NCBI GenBank assembly: GCA_963727465.1 | Contig: CAVSGL010000017.1 | Span: 60,401 to 124,400 of the forward strand | Length of the DNA stretch: 64,000 nucleotides | Origin: VRUE01 sp963727465 | GTDB taxonomy: Bacteria; Actinomycetota; Thermoleophilia; Solirubrobacterales; 70-9 | Direction: 5' to 3' | In this document: piece after piece, positions 44,501 to 54,413 of the stretch | Numbering within the stretch: the stretch's first letter is position 1 | Layout: each line of letters opens with the position of its first letter | Position numbers and translations under genes: made by a program | The notes under the pieces: generated by a model | Told to the model about the DNA's origin: nothing | Seen by the model: the letters and a program-made list of their open reading frames with translations, nothing else | The model's database searches: none

Positions 44501-45405
44501 ATTTCACCCGTGCCGGGCCCGCCCGGCAAGGTCGTGAACAAAGTTCGCGAATTTCCCGAGTGCCTTCGAGGGACCCTTCATCGACTTCGAAGCCCGCCAC
44601 TTCCTGTTCCGCATACGGGCCGCCAAACACGATGAAGTACGGGTGGCCAGCATCGCCGCCCGGTCCGCCGGTGACCGAGAACATCCCGGCTTCGAAGGCG
44701 GGGAGCGCTTCCAGTGCTTCCTGGAGAGCTGCGGATGACGCGTTAAAGACGATCGGCGCCGTGCGCTCGATCCCCGTCAACGACACCGCGCCGAACAGCA
44801 CAAACTGCGGGAATTCGGAGATTTCGATCGTTCGCCCGGAGATGCCGGTGACGGTCGTGCCTTCGACCAGTCCGAAGCCCGGAGATTTCATCGCCGACCT
44901 GGATGTTGCCGGTGGCGCCGGTCATTTCCTTGTAATAGGTCTTAACGTTCTGATTCGATCGGTTTTGCGTGGCGGGAGCGGAAAGCGTGACGGTGGATCC
45001 CGACTTCTTCGCAGTCGCTGGAGCAGGAGACGATCGTCGTAGTACCGGAACTCGATGCCAGCGCCGGTGACCTGAGTCCCACTTCCGCGCCGCCGCTCAG
45101 CACTTCGGCTTCCGCGTTTCCTGCTTCCAGCTTCAGGTGGATGCTGCCAGTCCTCGGGGTTGCGGTGCCTTCCGTCATTGCTCGGAAAAGGGTGAAGGTT
45201 CCGCTTTCCGCGGAAGTGACAGTCGCTGAACCTTCGACTGCTTCGGCGGGAGATGCGTCGGACCCGCGGCGGCGACCACTTTCCACGCCGCTTCCGGCGT
45301 GACTTCGGCTGCGGCGGCGGTTCCAACACCGCCTGCGGAGCACATGGCGAGCGCCAGAAACGCTCCAAGCACCATCCGCCGTAGCCCGCCCGAACTCTTG
45401 TGCAT
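41534..45405 (-). pseudogene. giant secreted surface protein B, multiple frameshifts
   Basis: ATG 45405 begins a signal peptide (MVLGAFLALAMCSAGGVGTAAA). The reading then changes frame near 45250, 45010, 44890, 44545, at least twice between 44230 and 43980, and near 43300. Recognisable blocks in order: ASSAALQEALEALPAFEAGMFSVTGG, GIYAVNIGGAEATG, SHPFSALTYFVVNTV, then CPDGSKLGTVEATSPLLEEPVGGTIYLA. The last 597 residues (to 41534) are open and end in a basic RRKAKRQHRRHQRRHNG tail. This is the order of very large secreted proteins typical of Solirubrobacterales. Function unknown. As written it cannot be translated whole. Confidence 0.72.
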
Positions 45406-45448
45406 CTGGTGTGAGTCATCCCGTCGCCTCCCGCGTTGCCTGCGATCC

Positions 45449-48400
45449 TCACTTCCCTGCCCTCCGGTCGTCGTTCGTTCGCATCTGCGGAGCCCGCCTC
45501 GCTTGCCTTGCGCGCCGCCCGCGATGCCGTCTGCCGGCTTGACGCCTGTCCGGCTGGCAACGCCTGGCGCGCATCGCAATGCGCCTTGCCTTGCGGGCAG
45601 CTCGGCGGCTTCGCCGGGCCAGTTTCGGGCATAGCTTGCGGCGGCTTTGGCGGTTGGTCTTTGCGCGGCGCTTCGAAGCCGCTTCGCCTGTCCGCTCAGC
45701 CGCTTGGCCCGCGCGACGCTCCCCCCAGCGCCCCGCGCCGTTCGCTTTGGCGTTGCCGGGGCCGCTGAAGCTCTTGCTTGCGGCGTCGGGGGCAACTCCG
45801 CTTTCCGCGGCAGACCTCTCCTGGCAGGAACCTTCTGACGTCGGGTCGCAGGGCGTCGGCGCCGGCGGCGGTTCCGGATAGCCTCCTCCAACGCGCGCGG
45901 TCCCACGCCTGCGGCCTGCCAAACGGGTTTTCCCAGTTGAGCGACTCGCTACTGAAGAAGTAAACGTCGGTTCCGTCATCGCTGGCTCCGGCGAAATTCA
46001 CAGGACGGCCGATTCCCGGGAGTTGCGTCGTGAGCCGAAACAACTGACCGTGACTCCACTCGTAAAGGTTGCGCCGTCCCTGGATCGCTCCGGCCGTCAG
46101 CTTCTCGCCCAAGACAAAGAAGACGATCGGCTTGCCATCGCGCACGACAAGGGACCGGAGGGGGCTCAGGTTCGGTTATCGCCCCGCGGAACCGAGCTGG
46201 TTGATGGGGAAGGATCGACGGCCGGCGGCATGCCATCCGGCCGACAGGAGAGGCAGCGAACGGCCTGATTCGCGGGGGCCTCTGAGTCGTACAGATAGGT
46301 TTGCGGCATCCCTGCGTTATCGTAGCCGTTGATCTTCGCCTCCGATTCAAAGGTCAAATAGCGGCCGTCTGGGCTGGTACGCGACTTCCAGGAAGTCCCA
46401 CCACCGGCAGACAGCTTGCCGATCTCGGGCCCTTCCGCCGAAACGGTCGCGACAAAGCGCAGGCTCTCGGAAGACGCCACGTACTCGTATAGCCCAGTCG
46501 TTCCGTCAGCTTCGTTATGCGCGAGCGTCTTTCCCCTTCCCGGCAGGAGCTGTCCCTGCGCGAGGAAATACACGTGCGGGCCATCGTCAGCGATACCGAC
46601 CAGCGAGTTCTTCACGCTCTTTCCGCTACCGACAAACGCCGCATCGGACGTGGAGCTCACCGATAGATCGGTCAGACCGTTCCCCTTCGGGGGCGGCGAA
46701 ATCGTACTCATAGAGGTCGTTGCCTTCCGCACTGCTTTCCGCCGTCAAGCCCGCGTTGGCGACGAAATAGACCCTCATCCGTCCGGGGTCGCTCCCTGGA
46801 ACACCGCGCCTTCGTCCGGCACGCAGGTCTCCGAGGCGGAGACGTCGATGCTCTTTTCCCGTCTTCTCGCACGAAGACACCCTGTTCCCACTTCACCGGA
46901 ACTTCCCCCGCCGCAGCGGTTCGCCGAGAAGAACACTCGCGAACCGTCTTCGGAAACGGCGTTGAACAAATTGATGTTGTTCGCACTGCTCACGGCAGTA
47001 CCTGGGCCGGCTGCAACCGCCACTTCTCCGCCGCCGCCGTCCGGAACCCAACCGCCATAGCGCAGGCCGTCGCCTTCGTCCATTCGTATAGCCGGTTGGC
47101 CCCCGCCCGCGGACGCCCGCATACTGATTGCGCGTCCTGAAGACGACCTTGGAGCAGTCGTCCGCCATGCCGCCCGCGACGTGAATTCGAATCCGATCGG
47201 CCTCCGGGCGCCGACCTTTTCAGACGTCTCGGTCGGACGATCGGTCACCAGGGTGTAGGAGCCGTCCTTATGTCGCAGATAGACATTGCCCCCACCCGCT
47301 TCGAGTATGAGATTCCCACCGGATCTGTGGTGAGGGATGCGCCGACGCAATGCCCCACAGCTGAGATCTGGAGCAAGATCGCAAGTACCGCGAGGGGATT
47401 GGAGCCGCTGCCGGTCTGCCGATCGGGCGCCACGACCGGCGGACTTATCTGCAAGTGAGGTCCAGCCAGCTGAGCCGCGCGTCCCCCGGTACAAGAAGTT
47501 CGGCGCCTTTGGTTGCGTCTTCCTCGCCCACTTCGCTCAGGTAGGCCAGCCCGCCGGGCATCTCAGCGGCCTGAAAGTGGATTTCGGCCGAGGCACCAAC
47601 GAAATCGCCTGGCTGGTTAGCGGCAAACGGGTTGCGTGGAGAGACCATCTCGTAGCAGCGACCTTCGGGAAGGCCGCAGGAGTTAAGCGTTTCGAGCGTC
47701 TGAATCGGGCTTTCCGTGGTGCTTCTACCGTCGGCTACGTTCGACGCAACCACGCGGTAGTAGTAGGTGCTCGTCGGCGAGAGTCCCGTCAGGCCCGCGG
47801 TCACATGGACCGGCGTGTTGCCCGACCCGATGTATGGCTCGAAATTCTCCGGCACCTGATGGCCGAGCGCCGGCGTCGCGCCCCACTCGAAGCGATAGGA
47901 CGTTCCGAAGCCGCTCGGATCTATGTCGGCTTCGAGCATGGCCGAGCCTTGCGTTGCGTACCGGGAGCCGAGGTTGGAGATCTGCGGCGGACCGGGCGTG
48001 GTGAAGGTGAGAGTTTCGCCCGAGAGCGTGCCTTCCGAGCTGGTCGCGGTGAGCCGCAACTTGTAGGTGTCGTTTGGGTCGAGGCCGGTGAGCGGCAGGC
48101 TGACGGGGTGTTCCGCGAAGTCGGGTTCGATTTCGGCGGCCGCAGGGTCGCACGGTGGTTTCTTCGTAACTGCGCTGGTGGTCGGGCCCCAGTTCGAAGG
48201 AGCAGGTCGAATACTGTTCGCCTTCGGGGCGCACGTGTCCGTGAAGGGTGGCGGTCGTGGTGGTGATCGCGCCGGCGGCTTCGGTTGCGACCGTGGCGGC
48301 GGTCACGAGCGTCTTGTCGGCGCTGCGTTCGGTGCCGTTGGCAGTTTTCGGCAACCAGGCGGAGGTGGTAGATCGGCGCCGTTCGGGGATCGAGGTCCGA

Positions 48401-49717
48401 GACGTCGCGCTCACCGGGTGGGTTTCGGTGTTGCCGGAAGCGAGCTCTGTTCGCAAGGGGCGGTTTTGCCGTAGGCGATGGTCGTCCCGTATTCGAAGAG
48501 GCATTCGGCGCCGTGATGCTTTCGGGATTGACCGAGCCGTTCAGGGTCGCCTTGGTGCCGCTGATGTCGGTTGCGGCGGTGGCGTTGGTGGTCGGGACGA
48601 TGACGCTTCGCCGAAGACGGGAGACGTATGTTGGTTGGGCGAGGTCGTAGTCGGCGAACATAGACGCGGTGTGTCGCCGAGGTCCAGCGCGATGGTACGG
48701 TCGCGAACTGGTGGCCCGTGAACTCTTCATTCGCCGAACGCGCCATATCTTGCCAACGTCGTCGCGTCGAACTCCTCTGTCCGTCATCACGGCGAGAACA
48801 ATCTCGTCGGCTGATCAGGTTCGATAGGCGACCCGTGGGCCTGCGGGGCGACGAGTTGACGTGGTTCAACGGTTCGATTTCACCGAAGCCGTTGGCGGGG
48901 AACTTGTAGAGGCGCTGGCCTGCCGCTGGTACGAATAGGTCGCCGGCGGCGTCAACTCGACTGCCAGGGAACGTGGCGGGCGTGCCCGAAATGTCGTATT
49001 CGTGGAGTTTGGGCCCCAGAGGGACTGAACTCGAAGATCTTGGAGCTAGCCTGGCAGCCGAAGTAGACGTTCCTTCAGCGTCGATAGCCTCCGCTCTCGG
49101 AGCCGACGCCGCAACCGGGCATGCCATTTCAAGCGCTCGGGACCTCTTCGCTTACTTTTCGCCGTTGAGCCTTTAATTTCTTGATCGCACCGGCGTTGTT
49201 GTAGGCATACAGAGTGCCGTTGGCGGAGCTGGTGGCCGAGTTGTCGATAGACGAGGAAGGCCGGGGTGTTCCCGTGGAAGAAACGGTGCCGGCGATGTGA
49301 AAGGGGGAGGCGAGCCCCGCGGGGGCACCGCCTTCGCCGCCGAGGATCACGAGGCCATTCGCCTCCGGTGCTGCCTTCGCCTTCGCTGGCGAAGACGTTC
49401 TTGGTGGCTTCGTCGACGCGATGCGCGAGAGTGGATGGAAGGTGGCGCGCCGAGCTCGAATCATCGAGCGGCGAGAAGCCTTCCGGGTGGCGGGTGAGGG
49501 TCGCGGCGGCCGGCGCCACAAGAGCGCCAGGGCCACCGGCGAAAGCGCGACCAGCGTGGCCGCGCGCAAGCCAGAGCGCGACGGCGCGACGACGCACCAC
49601 TCCCATCGGCACGGGTCGACGGACGCGGGTGGCGAGGGCTCCACGGAAGATGCGGCCGAGGCCGGTGGCCTGGCGCTGGGTCGATCCCGCGGTCGATGCC
49701 TTCGCGTGCGAACTCAC
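45449..49717 (-). pseudogene. giant secreted surface protein A, multiple frameshifts
   Basis: GTG 49717 has AAGGAG upstream. Pieces recognised in order, in different frames: VDEATKNVFASEGEG, GPKLHEYDISGTPATFPGSRVDAAGDLFV, ATDISGTKATLNGSVNPES, SSEGTLSGETLTFTTPGPPQISNL, STYYYRVVASN, LPEGRCYEMVSPRNPF, then TolB-like beta-propeller blades with RVYFVANAGLTAESSAEGNDLYEYD, DDGPHVYFLAQGQLLPG and ASDDGTDVYFFSSESL, and a basic end after SFSGPGNAK. At least eight frame changes are needed. It is 43 bp upstream of gene B and probably in the same operon. A cell-surface or adhesion role is plausible, not shown. Confidence 0.7.
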
Positions 49718-49751
49718 GTGGTGCTCTCCTTGTCCCTCGAGCCCCTCTGCC

Positions 49752-49771
49752 GGCCGCTTCCCTTAGCGGCC
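49752..49771 (-). other. hairpin in the 5' leader of surface protein A
   Basis: GGCCGCT (49752-49758) and AGCGGCC (49765-49771) form a 7-bp stem in the ~130-nt leader between the promoter at 49854-49882 and the start codon at 49717. It could affect translation or stability. No known riboswitch consensus was recognised. Confidence 0.45.
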
Positions 49772-49853
49772 CTCCTGGGCTCTGGTTTCCCTGTTTCCCT
49801 GCTCGTCCTGATCGATGTGGCGTGATCGGGTTTCAGGAACTCGATCTGGAGGG

Positions 49854-49882
49854 ACTGTAGCCGGTCTCTTTCATAACGTCAA
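49854..49882 (-). promoter_or_regulatory. sigma-70-type promoter of the giant surface protein genes
   Basis: On the minus strand, TTGACG (49877-49882) and TACAGT (49854-49859) are separated by 17 bp, 137 bp upstream of the GTG at 49717. Such a near-consensus promoter is rare in this GC-rich sequence. The remaining non-coding sequence to 50162 (about 280 bp) shows small hairpins only (CCTGC-AAAA-GCAGG at 49931-49944 and GCGGCG-ACC-CGCCGC at 50100-50114), with no gene. Confidence 0.65.
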
Positions 49883-50162
49883 GGCTAATGTTTTTGAAAA
49901 GAAGGGAAGCGGTATCCGCATCGCAAAAGTCCTGCAAAAGCAGGTACTTTGGCGGTATTGCTCGCGAACCGGGACGGGATGCAGGTCCGAGCTGAGACAG
50001 GGAGTCGGAAACTGTGTCTTTCACGGACGAGCGTCGGTGAGCCGGGAACGCGCGCAACGCGCCGTCCGCCCCTCCCTCTAGGTTTTCCCCCAAACAAAAG
50101 CGGCGACCCGCCGCGCTGGAACCGCGAACGGGCCGCCTGACCAAAAGGAGGAACAAGCTCCC

Positions 50163-50489
50163 ATGGCTGATTCGAAGACTATGGCCGCGGCGTACGCCGA
50201 GCCACATCAGGACCACCTACCCGACGGCCTCACCCTGACGGCCGTGCAAGACGAAGAGGCGGAGCGGGTCGTGCTCGAGTTCCTGCTCGACCGGCACCCG
50301 GCTCAACTGACGATCCCCGAGGTGTCGCGGGCGCTCAACGTCGTCCCCGGCAGCTTCGCCACCGAGGACGCCGTCGAGCGCGCGATCCGCGAACTCGACG
50401 CCGCCGGCCTGATCCACTGCCAGGCCGGCTTCGCGATCCCAACCATCGCCGCGCTCTACTTCGCGCGGCTCTGGGGCGTCTGCGTCTGA
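50163..50489 (+). CDS. small winged-helix-like protein
   Basis: The 108-residue product starts at ATG 50163 with AGGAGG 9-14 bases upstream, the best ribosome site in the window. The centre ERVVLEFLLDRHPAQLTIPEVSRALN, AVERAIRELDAAGLIHCQAGFAIPTIAAL has the layout of a winged helix-turn-helix. A DNA-binding role is inferred. A strong terminator follows at 50504-50539. Confidence 0.65.
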   Translation: MADSKTMAAAYAEPHQDHLPDGLTLTAVQDEEAERVVLEFLLDRHPAQLTIPEVSRALNVVPGSFATEDAVERAIRELDAAGLIHCQAGFAIPTIAALYFARLWGVCV

Positions 50490-50503
50490 ACGCGGGCGAT
50501 CTG

Positions 50504-50539
50504 GAAGCCTTGTGTCCCTCCTGCGAGGCACAAGGCTTC
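50504..50539 (+). terminator. hairpin terminator after the winged-helix gene
   Basis: GAAGCCTTGTG (50504-50514) pairs perfectly with CACAAGGCTTC (50529-50539), 11 bp with a 14-base loop, 15 bp after the stop codon. No T-run follows. Confidence 0.6.
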
Positions 50540-50593
50540 ATCGGGGCGGTGGGGCTCCGGTTTCTCGCCCGCCGCCCGCGGGTACCCATTGGC

Positions 50594-50818
50594 ATGATCG
50601 ACACCAAGTCGGTTCCGCGACCCGGAGAGCGCTGGCTCAGCTGCCCCCCGTACCTGCTGATCGCCCACGTGCTGCGGGTCGACGCGGAGGCGAACCCGCC
50701 GGTGGTCAGCTACGAGCTCCAGGACGACGAGGGCTTCGCGCTGGAAACGGTCGAGCACGCCGTTCTCAACGAGGGCTGGTGGCGCAGCTTCCAGCCGATG
50801 CCCCACCGCTGCGGCTGA
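50594..50818 (+). CDS. hypothetical protein, 74 residues
   Basis: It starts at ATG 50594. It contains RPGERWLSCPPYLLIAHV, VSYELQDDEGFALETVEHAVLNEGWW and ends MPHRCG. The composition is soluble and beta-rich. It codes with a normal GC-rich third-position pattern, which supports it as real. No family recognised. Confidence 0.55.
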   Translation: MIDTKSVPRPGERWLSCPPYLLIAHVLRVDAEANPPVVSYELQDDEGFALETVEHAVLNEGWWRSFQPMPHRCG

Positions 50819-50846
50819 TCCGCACGGTCGCCAGACGGCGCCGCGA

Positions 50847-51089
50847 TCAATAGCGTGGCGGGGCGTCGCGGGGCGGGGCGGGGCGCCGCTCTTCCGCCGC
50901 CACCTCGCGCCGTCTGGCGCGCTCGCTCCAGATCGCCTCCTGGAAGAAGGCGAGGATCAGCCCGGCCGCGCCGGCGATCATCAGGATCCAGCCGATGATG
51001 TCGAGGTCGACGCCCTGGACGTGGATGTTCGTGGCGAAAGTGAGAATCGCCCCGATGACTATGAGCAGAATCGCTCCGGCGATGGTCAT
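50847..51089 (-). CDS. small two-helix membrane protein (DUF6458-like)
   Basis: The product is 80 residues from ATG 51089. Two helices (about 2-20 and 31-50) with GVDLDIIGWILMIAGAAGLIL between and through the second, then a basic, Pro-rich tail. This matches small actinobacterial membrane proteins of the DUF6458 type. Function unknown. Confidence 0.7.
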   Translation of the reverse strand: MTIAGAILLIVIGAILTFATNIHVQGVDLDIIGWILMIAGAAGLILAFFQEAIWSERARRREVAAEERRPAPPRDAPPRY

Positions 51090-51175
51090 GCTCGACAAGT
51101 GCCCACCTGGGACCGGTTCAAACCTCCGCGGCATCTCCTGGTTGCAGGTGTGCGGTCCGGGAATACCATTGATCG

Positions 51176-52291
51176 ATGAAGTTCGTCGACGAGTTCCGCG
51201 ATGCCGAGCTGGGGCGTGCGCTCGCCGGCGAGCTGCTCGCCGCGGCCGACCCCGACCGGCGCTACAAGCTGATGGAGATCTGCGGCGGCCACACCCACAC
51301 GATCTACAAGTACGGGATCGACGGCCTGCTGCCCGAGAACGTCGAGTTCGTCCACGGGCCGGGCTGCCCGGTCTGCGTGATCCCGATGGGCCGCGTCGAC
51401 GACGGGATCGCGATCGCCCGCCGCGAGGGCGTGATCTTCACCTGCTTCGGCGACATGATGCGCGTGCCGGGCTCGGAGGGGACGCTGCTCGAGGCGAAGG
51501 CCGAGGGCGCCGACGTGCGCATGGTCTACTCGCCGCTCGACGCGCTGCGGATCGCCAGGGCCAACCCCGAGCGCGAGGTCGTCTTCTTCGCGATCGGCTT
51601 CGAGACGACCGCCCCCTCGACCGCGCTGACCCTGAAGCGGGCGCGGGCGGAGGGGGTCGGGAACTTCTCCTGCGTGTGCAGCCACGTGACGATCGTGCCG
51701 CCGCTGCGGGCGCTGCTCGACTCGCCCGAGCTCGACCTCGACGGCTTCATCGGCCCGGGCCACGTGGCGACCGTGATCGGCGCCCGCCCGTTCGAGTTCA
51801 TCCCGGCCGAGTACGGCCGGCCGGTGGCGATCTCGGGCTTCGAGCCGCTCGACGTGCTCCAGTCGGCGCTGCTGCTCCTGCGCCAGCTCGGGGAGGGGCG
51901 GGCCGAGGTCGAGAACCAGTACACGCGGGTCGTCCCCGACGGGGGCAACGCCGCGGCGCTGCGCGTGATGGAGGAGGTCTTCGAGCCGCGCGAGCAGTTC
52001 GAGTGGCGCGGCCTCGGCACGATCCCGCGCAGCGCCCTGCGGATCGCCGACGAGTACGCCGAGCTCGACGCCGAGCGGCGCTGGCCGGTCCCGGCGCGGC
52101 GGGTCGCCGACCCCGAGGCGTGCCAGTGCGGCGAGGTGCTGCGCGGCACGATCAAGCCCTGGGAGTGCCGCGTCTTCGGCAGCGCCTGCACGCCCGAGCA
52201 CGCGATCGGCGCCTGCATGGTCTCCCCCGAGGGCGCCTGCGCCGCCTACTACAACTACGGGCGCTTCGCCCGCCAGCCGGAGCCCGCCTGA
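51176..52291 (+). CDS. hypD: hydrogenase maturation factor HypD
   Basis: The 371-residue product starts at ATG 51176. The motifs CGGHTHT (36-42), GPGCPVC (C64, C67), TCFGDMMRVPGS, FAIGFETTAPSTA, SHVTIVPPL and the C-terminal iron-sulfur region GSACTPEHAIGACMVSPEGACAAYY are intact. With HypC it assembles Fe(CN)2CO. It is the first gene of hypD-E-A-B-F. Confidence 0.96.
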   Translation: MKFVDEFRDAELGRALAGELLAAADPDRRYKLMEICGGHTHTIYKYGIDGLLPENVEFVHGPGCPVCVIPMGRVDDGIAIARREGVIFTCFGDMMRVPGSEGTLLEAKAEGADVRMVYSPLDALRIARANPEREVVFFAIGFETTAPSTALTLKRARAEGVGNFSCVCSHVTIVPPLRALLDSPELDLDGFIGPGHVATVIGARPFEFIPAEYGRPVAISGFEPLDVLQSALLLLRQLGEGRAEVENQYTRVVPDGGNAAALRVMEEVFEPREQFEWRGLGTIPRSALRIADEYAELDAERRWPVPARRVADPEACQCGEVLRGTIKPWECRVFGSACTPEHAIGACMVSPEGACAAYYNYGRFARQPEPA

Positions 52292-52293
52292 GC

Positions 52294-53382
52294 ATGGCCG
52301 ACGCGGTCTCCGGACGCGAGCGCAGGGTGCTCGAGATCATCGAGACGGTGCGCGCCAAGCGGCCCCGCTTCAAGGACGAGCGGGTGACGATGTCGCACGG
52401 CGCCGGCGGCAAGGCGACGCAGACGATGATCGAGGGGCTCTTCCTGCCCGCCTTCGGCTCCGCGCCGCTCGAGGCGCTCGGCGACGCCGGCGTCTTCGCG
52501 CTCGGCGAGGCCGAGCTGGCGATGACGACCGACAGCTTCGTCGTCAGGCCGATCCGCTTCCCCGGCGGCTCGATCGGCGAGCTGGCTGTGAACGGCACGG
52601 TCAACGACCTCGCCGTCGCCGGCGCCCGGCCGGAGGCGCTGAGCCTCTCGCTGGTGCTGGAGGAGGGACTGCCGGCCGCGGAGCTGCGGGCCGAGGTCGA
52701 GGCGATCGCCGCCGCCGCCGAGGCGGCCGGCGTGCGGATCGTCGCCGGCGACACCAAGGTGGTCGAGCGCGGCCACTGCGACTCGATGTACATCTGCACG
52801 AGCGGGGTCGGGCGGCGCGACCCGCGCGCCGCGCTCTCCCCCGCGGCGCTGCGGCCGGGCGACCGGGCGCTGGTCTCCGGCCCGGTCGGCGAGCACGGCA
52901 CCGCGATCATGCTCGCCCGCGGCGAGTTCGAGCTCGACGCCGACGTCGAGTCCGACACCCGCTCGCTCTGGCCCGCCGCCGACGCGCTGCTCGAGGCGGC
53001 CGGCGCGGAGCTGCGCTGCATGCGCGACGCGACCCGCGGCGGCGTCGCCACGGTGCTCAACGAGCTCGCCCGCGCCTCCGGCGTGGCGATCGCGGTGCGC
53101 GAGGCGGACGTCCCGGTCTCCGCCGCGGTCGCCGGCGCCGCCGAGCTGCTCGGGATCGACCCGATGTACGTGGCGAACGAGGGGCGGCTGGTCGCCTTCG
53201 TCGCGCCGCAGAAGGCGGAGGCGGCGCTGGCGGCGCTGCGCGCCGTGCCGGGCTGCGAGGGGGCGGCGGAGATCGCCGCGGTCGGCGCCGAGCCGCCCGG
53301 GATGGTGCTGGTCGACACCGCCTTCGGCGGGCGGCGCGTGATGGACCTGCTGGCCGGCGACCCGCTGCCGAGGATCTGCTGA
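52294..53382 (+). CDS. hypE: hydrogenase maturation factor HypE
   Basis: The 362-residue product starts at ATG 52294, two bases after hypD. It has MSHGAGGKATQTMIE, MTTDSFVVRPIRFPGGSIG, GTVNDLAVAGARP, AGDTKVV and MRDATRGGVATVLNE. It ends with PRIC, whose C-terminal Cys is carbamoylated and dehydrated to thiocyanate. Its stop overlaps the hypA start. Confidence 0.97.
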   Translation: MADAVSGRERRVLEIIETVRAKRPRFKDERVTMSHGAGGKATQTMIEGLFLPAFGSAPLEALGDAGVFALGEAELAMTTDSFVVRPIRFPGGSIGELAVNGTVNDLAVAGARPEALSLSLVLEEGLPAAELRAEVEAIAAAAEAAGVRIVAGDTKVVERGHCDSMYICTSGVGRRDPRAALSPAALRPGDRALVSGPVGEHGTAIMLARGEFELDADVESDTRSLWPAADALLEAAGAELRCMRDATRGGVATVLNELARASGVAIAVREADVPVSAAVAGAAELLGIDPMYVANEGRLVAFVAPQKAEAALAALRAVPGCEGAAEIAAVGAEPPGMVLVDTAFGGRRVMDLLAGDPLPRIC

Positions 53383-53744
53383 TGCACGAGCTGGCGATCG
53401 CCCGCTCGGTGATCGAGATCGCCGCCAGGCACGGCGGCGGCGCCCGCGTCGCCAGGGTCGAGCTCAGCGTCGGCCACCTGCGCCAGGTCGTGCCGGACGC
53501 GCTCGAGTTCGCCTTCGGCGTCGCCGCCGCGGGGACGCCGATCGAGGGGGCGGAGCTGGAGCTGCGCGAGGTGCCCGCGGCCGGCGTCTGCCGCGCCTGC
53601 GGGGCCGAGAGCGAGCTTTCGGAGTTCCCGTTCGCCTGCGCCGCCTGCGGCAGCCTGGAGCTCGACGTGGTCCGGGGGGAAGAGCTGACGGTCGATGCGT
53701 TGGAGCTGGTCGAGACGGCGGCACCGTCGGAGAGCAAGGTCTAG
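53382..53744 (+). CDS. hypA: hydrogenase nickel incorporation protein HypA
   Basis: The 120-residue product starts at ATG 53382. The nickel-binding N-terminus MHELAIARSV and the zinc site C70-x2-C73 and C86-x2-C89 are present. It delivers nickel with HypB. Confidence 0.95.
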   Translation: MHELAIARSVIEIAARHGGGARVARVELSVGHLRQVVPDALEFAFGVAAAGTPIEGAELELREVPAAGVCRACGAESELSEFPFACAACGSLELDVVRGEELTVDALELVETAAPSESKV

Positions 53745-53756
53745 GAGGAGGAGCGA

Positions 53757-54413
53757 ATGCACCGCACGAAGATCAGCGTCGCCGAGGGAGCGCTCGACGC
53801 CAACGACACGATCGCCCGCGCCAACCGCGAGGACTTCGACCGCCACGGCGTGCGCGTCGTCAACCTGATGTCGGCGCCGGGCGCCGGCAAGACCTCGCTG
53901 CTCGAACGCGTGCTGGGCGAGCTCGACGGCGTGCGGCCGGGCGTGCTCGAGGGGGACGTGCAGGGCTCGATCGACTCCGACCGGCTCGCCGCGCTGCACA
54001 TCCCCGTCACCCAGCTCAACACCGGCGCCGGCTTCGGCGGCGAGTGCCACCTCGACGCGAACATGGTCCGCTCGGCGCTGCCCGAGATTCCGCTCGAGGA
54101 GATCGACCTGCTGGTGATCGAGAACGTCGGCAACCTCGTCTGCCCGGCCGAGTTCCGGGTCGGCGAGGACGCGCGGATCATGGTCTGCTCGGTCGCCGAG
54201 GGCGAGGACAAGCCGCTCAAGTACCCGCTGATGTTCCGCGCCTGCGAGCTCGTCCTGGTCAACAAGACCGACCTGCTCGAGCACCTCGACTTCGACCTCG
54301 AGAAGCTGCTCGCCAACATCGAGTCGGTCAACCCGGAGGCGCGGGTGCTGACGATGAGCGCCCGCAGCGGCGAGGGGGTCGAGGCGTTCCGCGAATGGCT
54401 CATGGCCGTGTGA
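53757..54413 (+). CDS. hypB: hydrogenase nickel incorporation GTPase HypB
   Basis: The 218-residue product starts at ATG 53757 with AGGAGGAG upstream. The P-loop is APGAGKTS (40-47), GECHLDANMV carries the G-domain metal ligands C97 and H98, and VNKTDLLEH is the guanine-recognition motif. The N-terminal CxxCGC site and the His-rich stretch of some HypB proteins are absent, so high-capacity nickel storage is unlikely. Confidence 0.96.
   Translation: MHRTKISVAEGALDANDTIARANREDFDRHGVRVVNLMSAPGAGKTSLLERVLGELDGVRPGVLEGDVQGSIDSDRLAALHIPVTQLNTGAGFGGECHLDANMVRSALPEIPLEEIDLLVIENVGNLVCPAEFRVGEDARIMVCSVAEGEDKPLKYPLMFRACELVLVNKTDLLEHLDFDLEKLLANIESVNPEARVLTMSARSGEGVEAFREWLMAV

Noticed and set aside
49860..50160. 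Possible c-di-GMP, c-di-AMP or cobalamin riboswitch in the leader regions around 50 kb
   Set aside because: I compared the visible hairpins with the conserved cores I remember and found none of them, so only the hairpins are reported.
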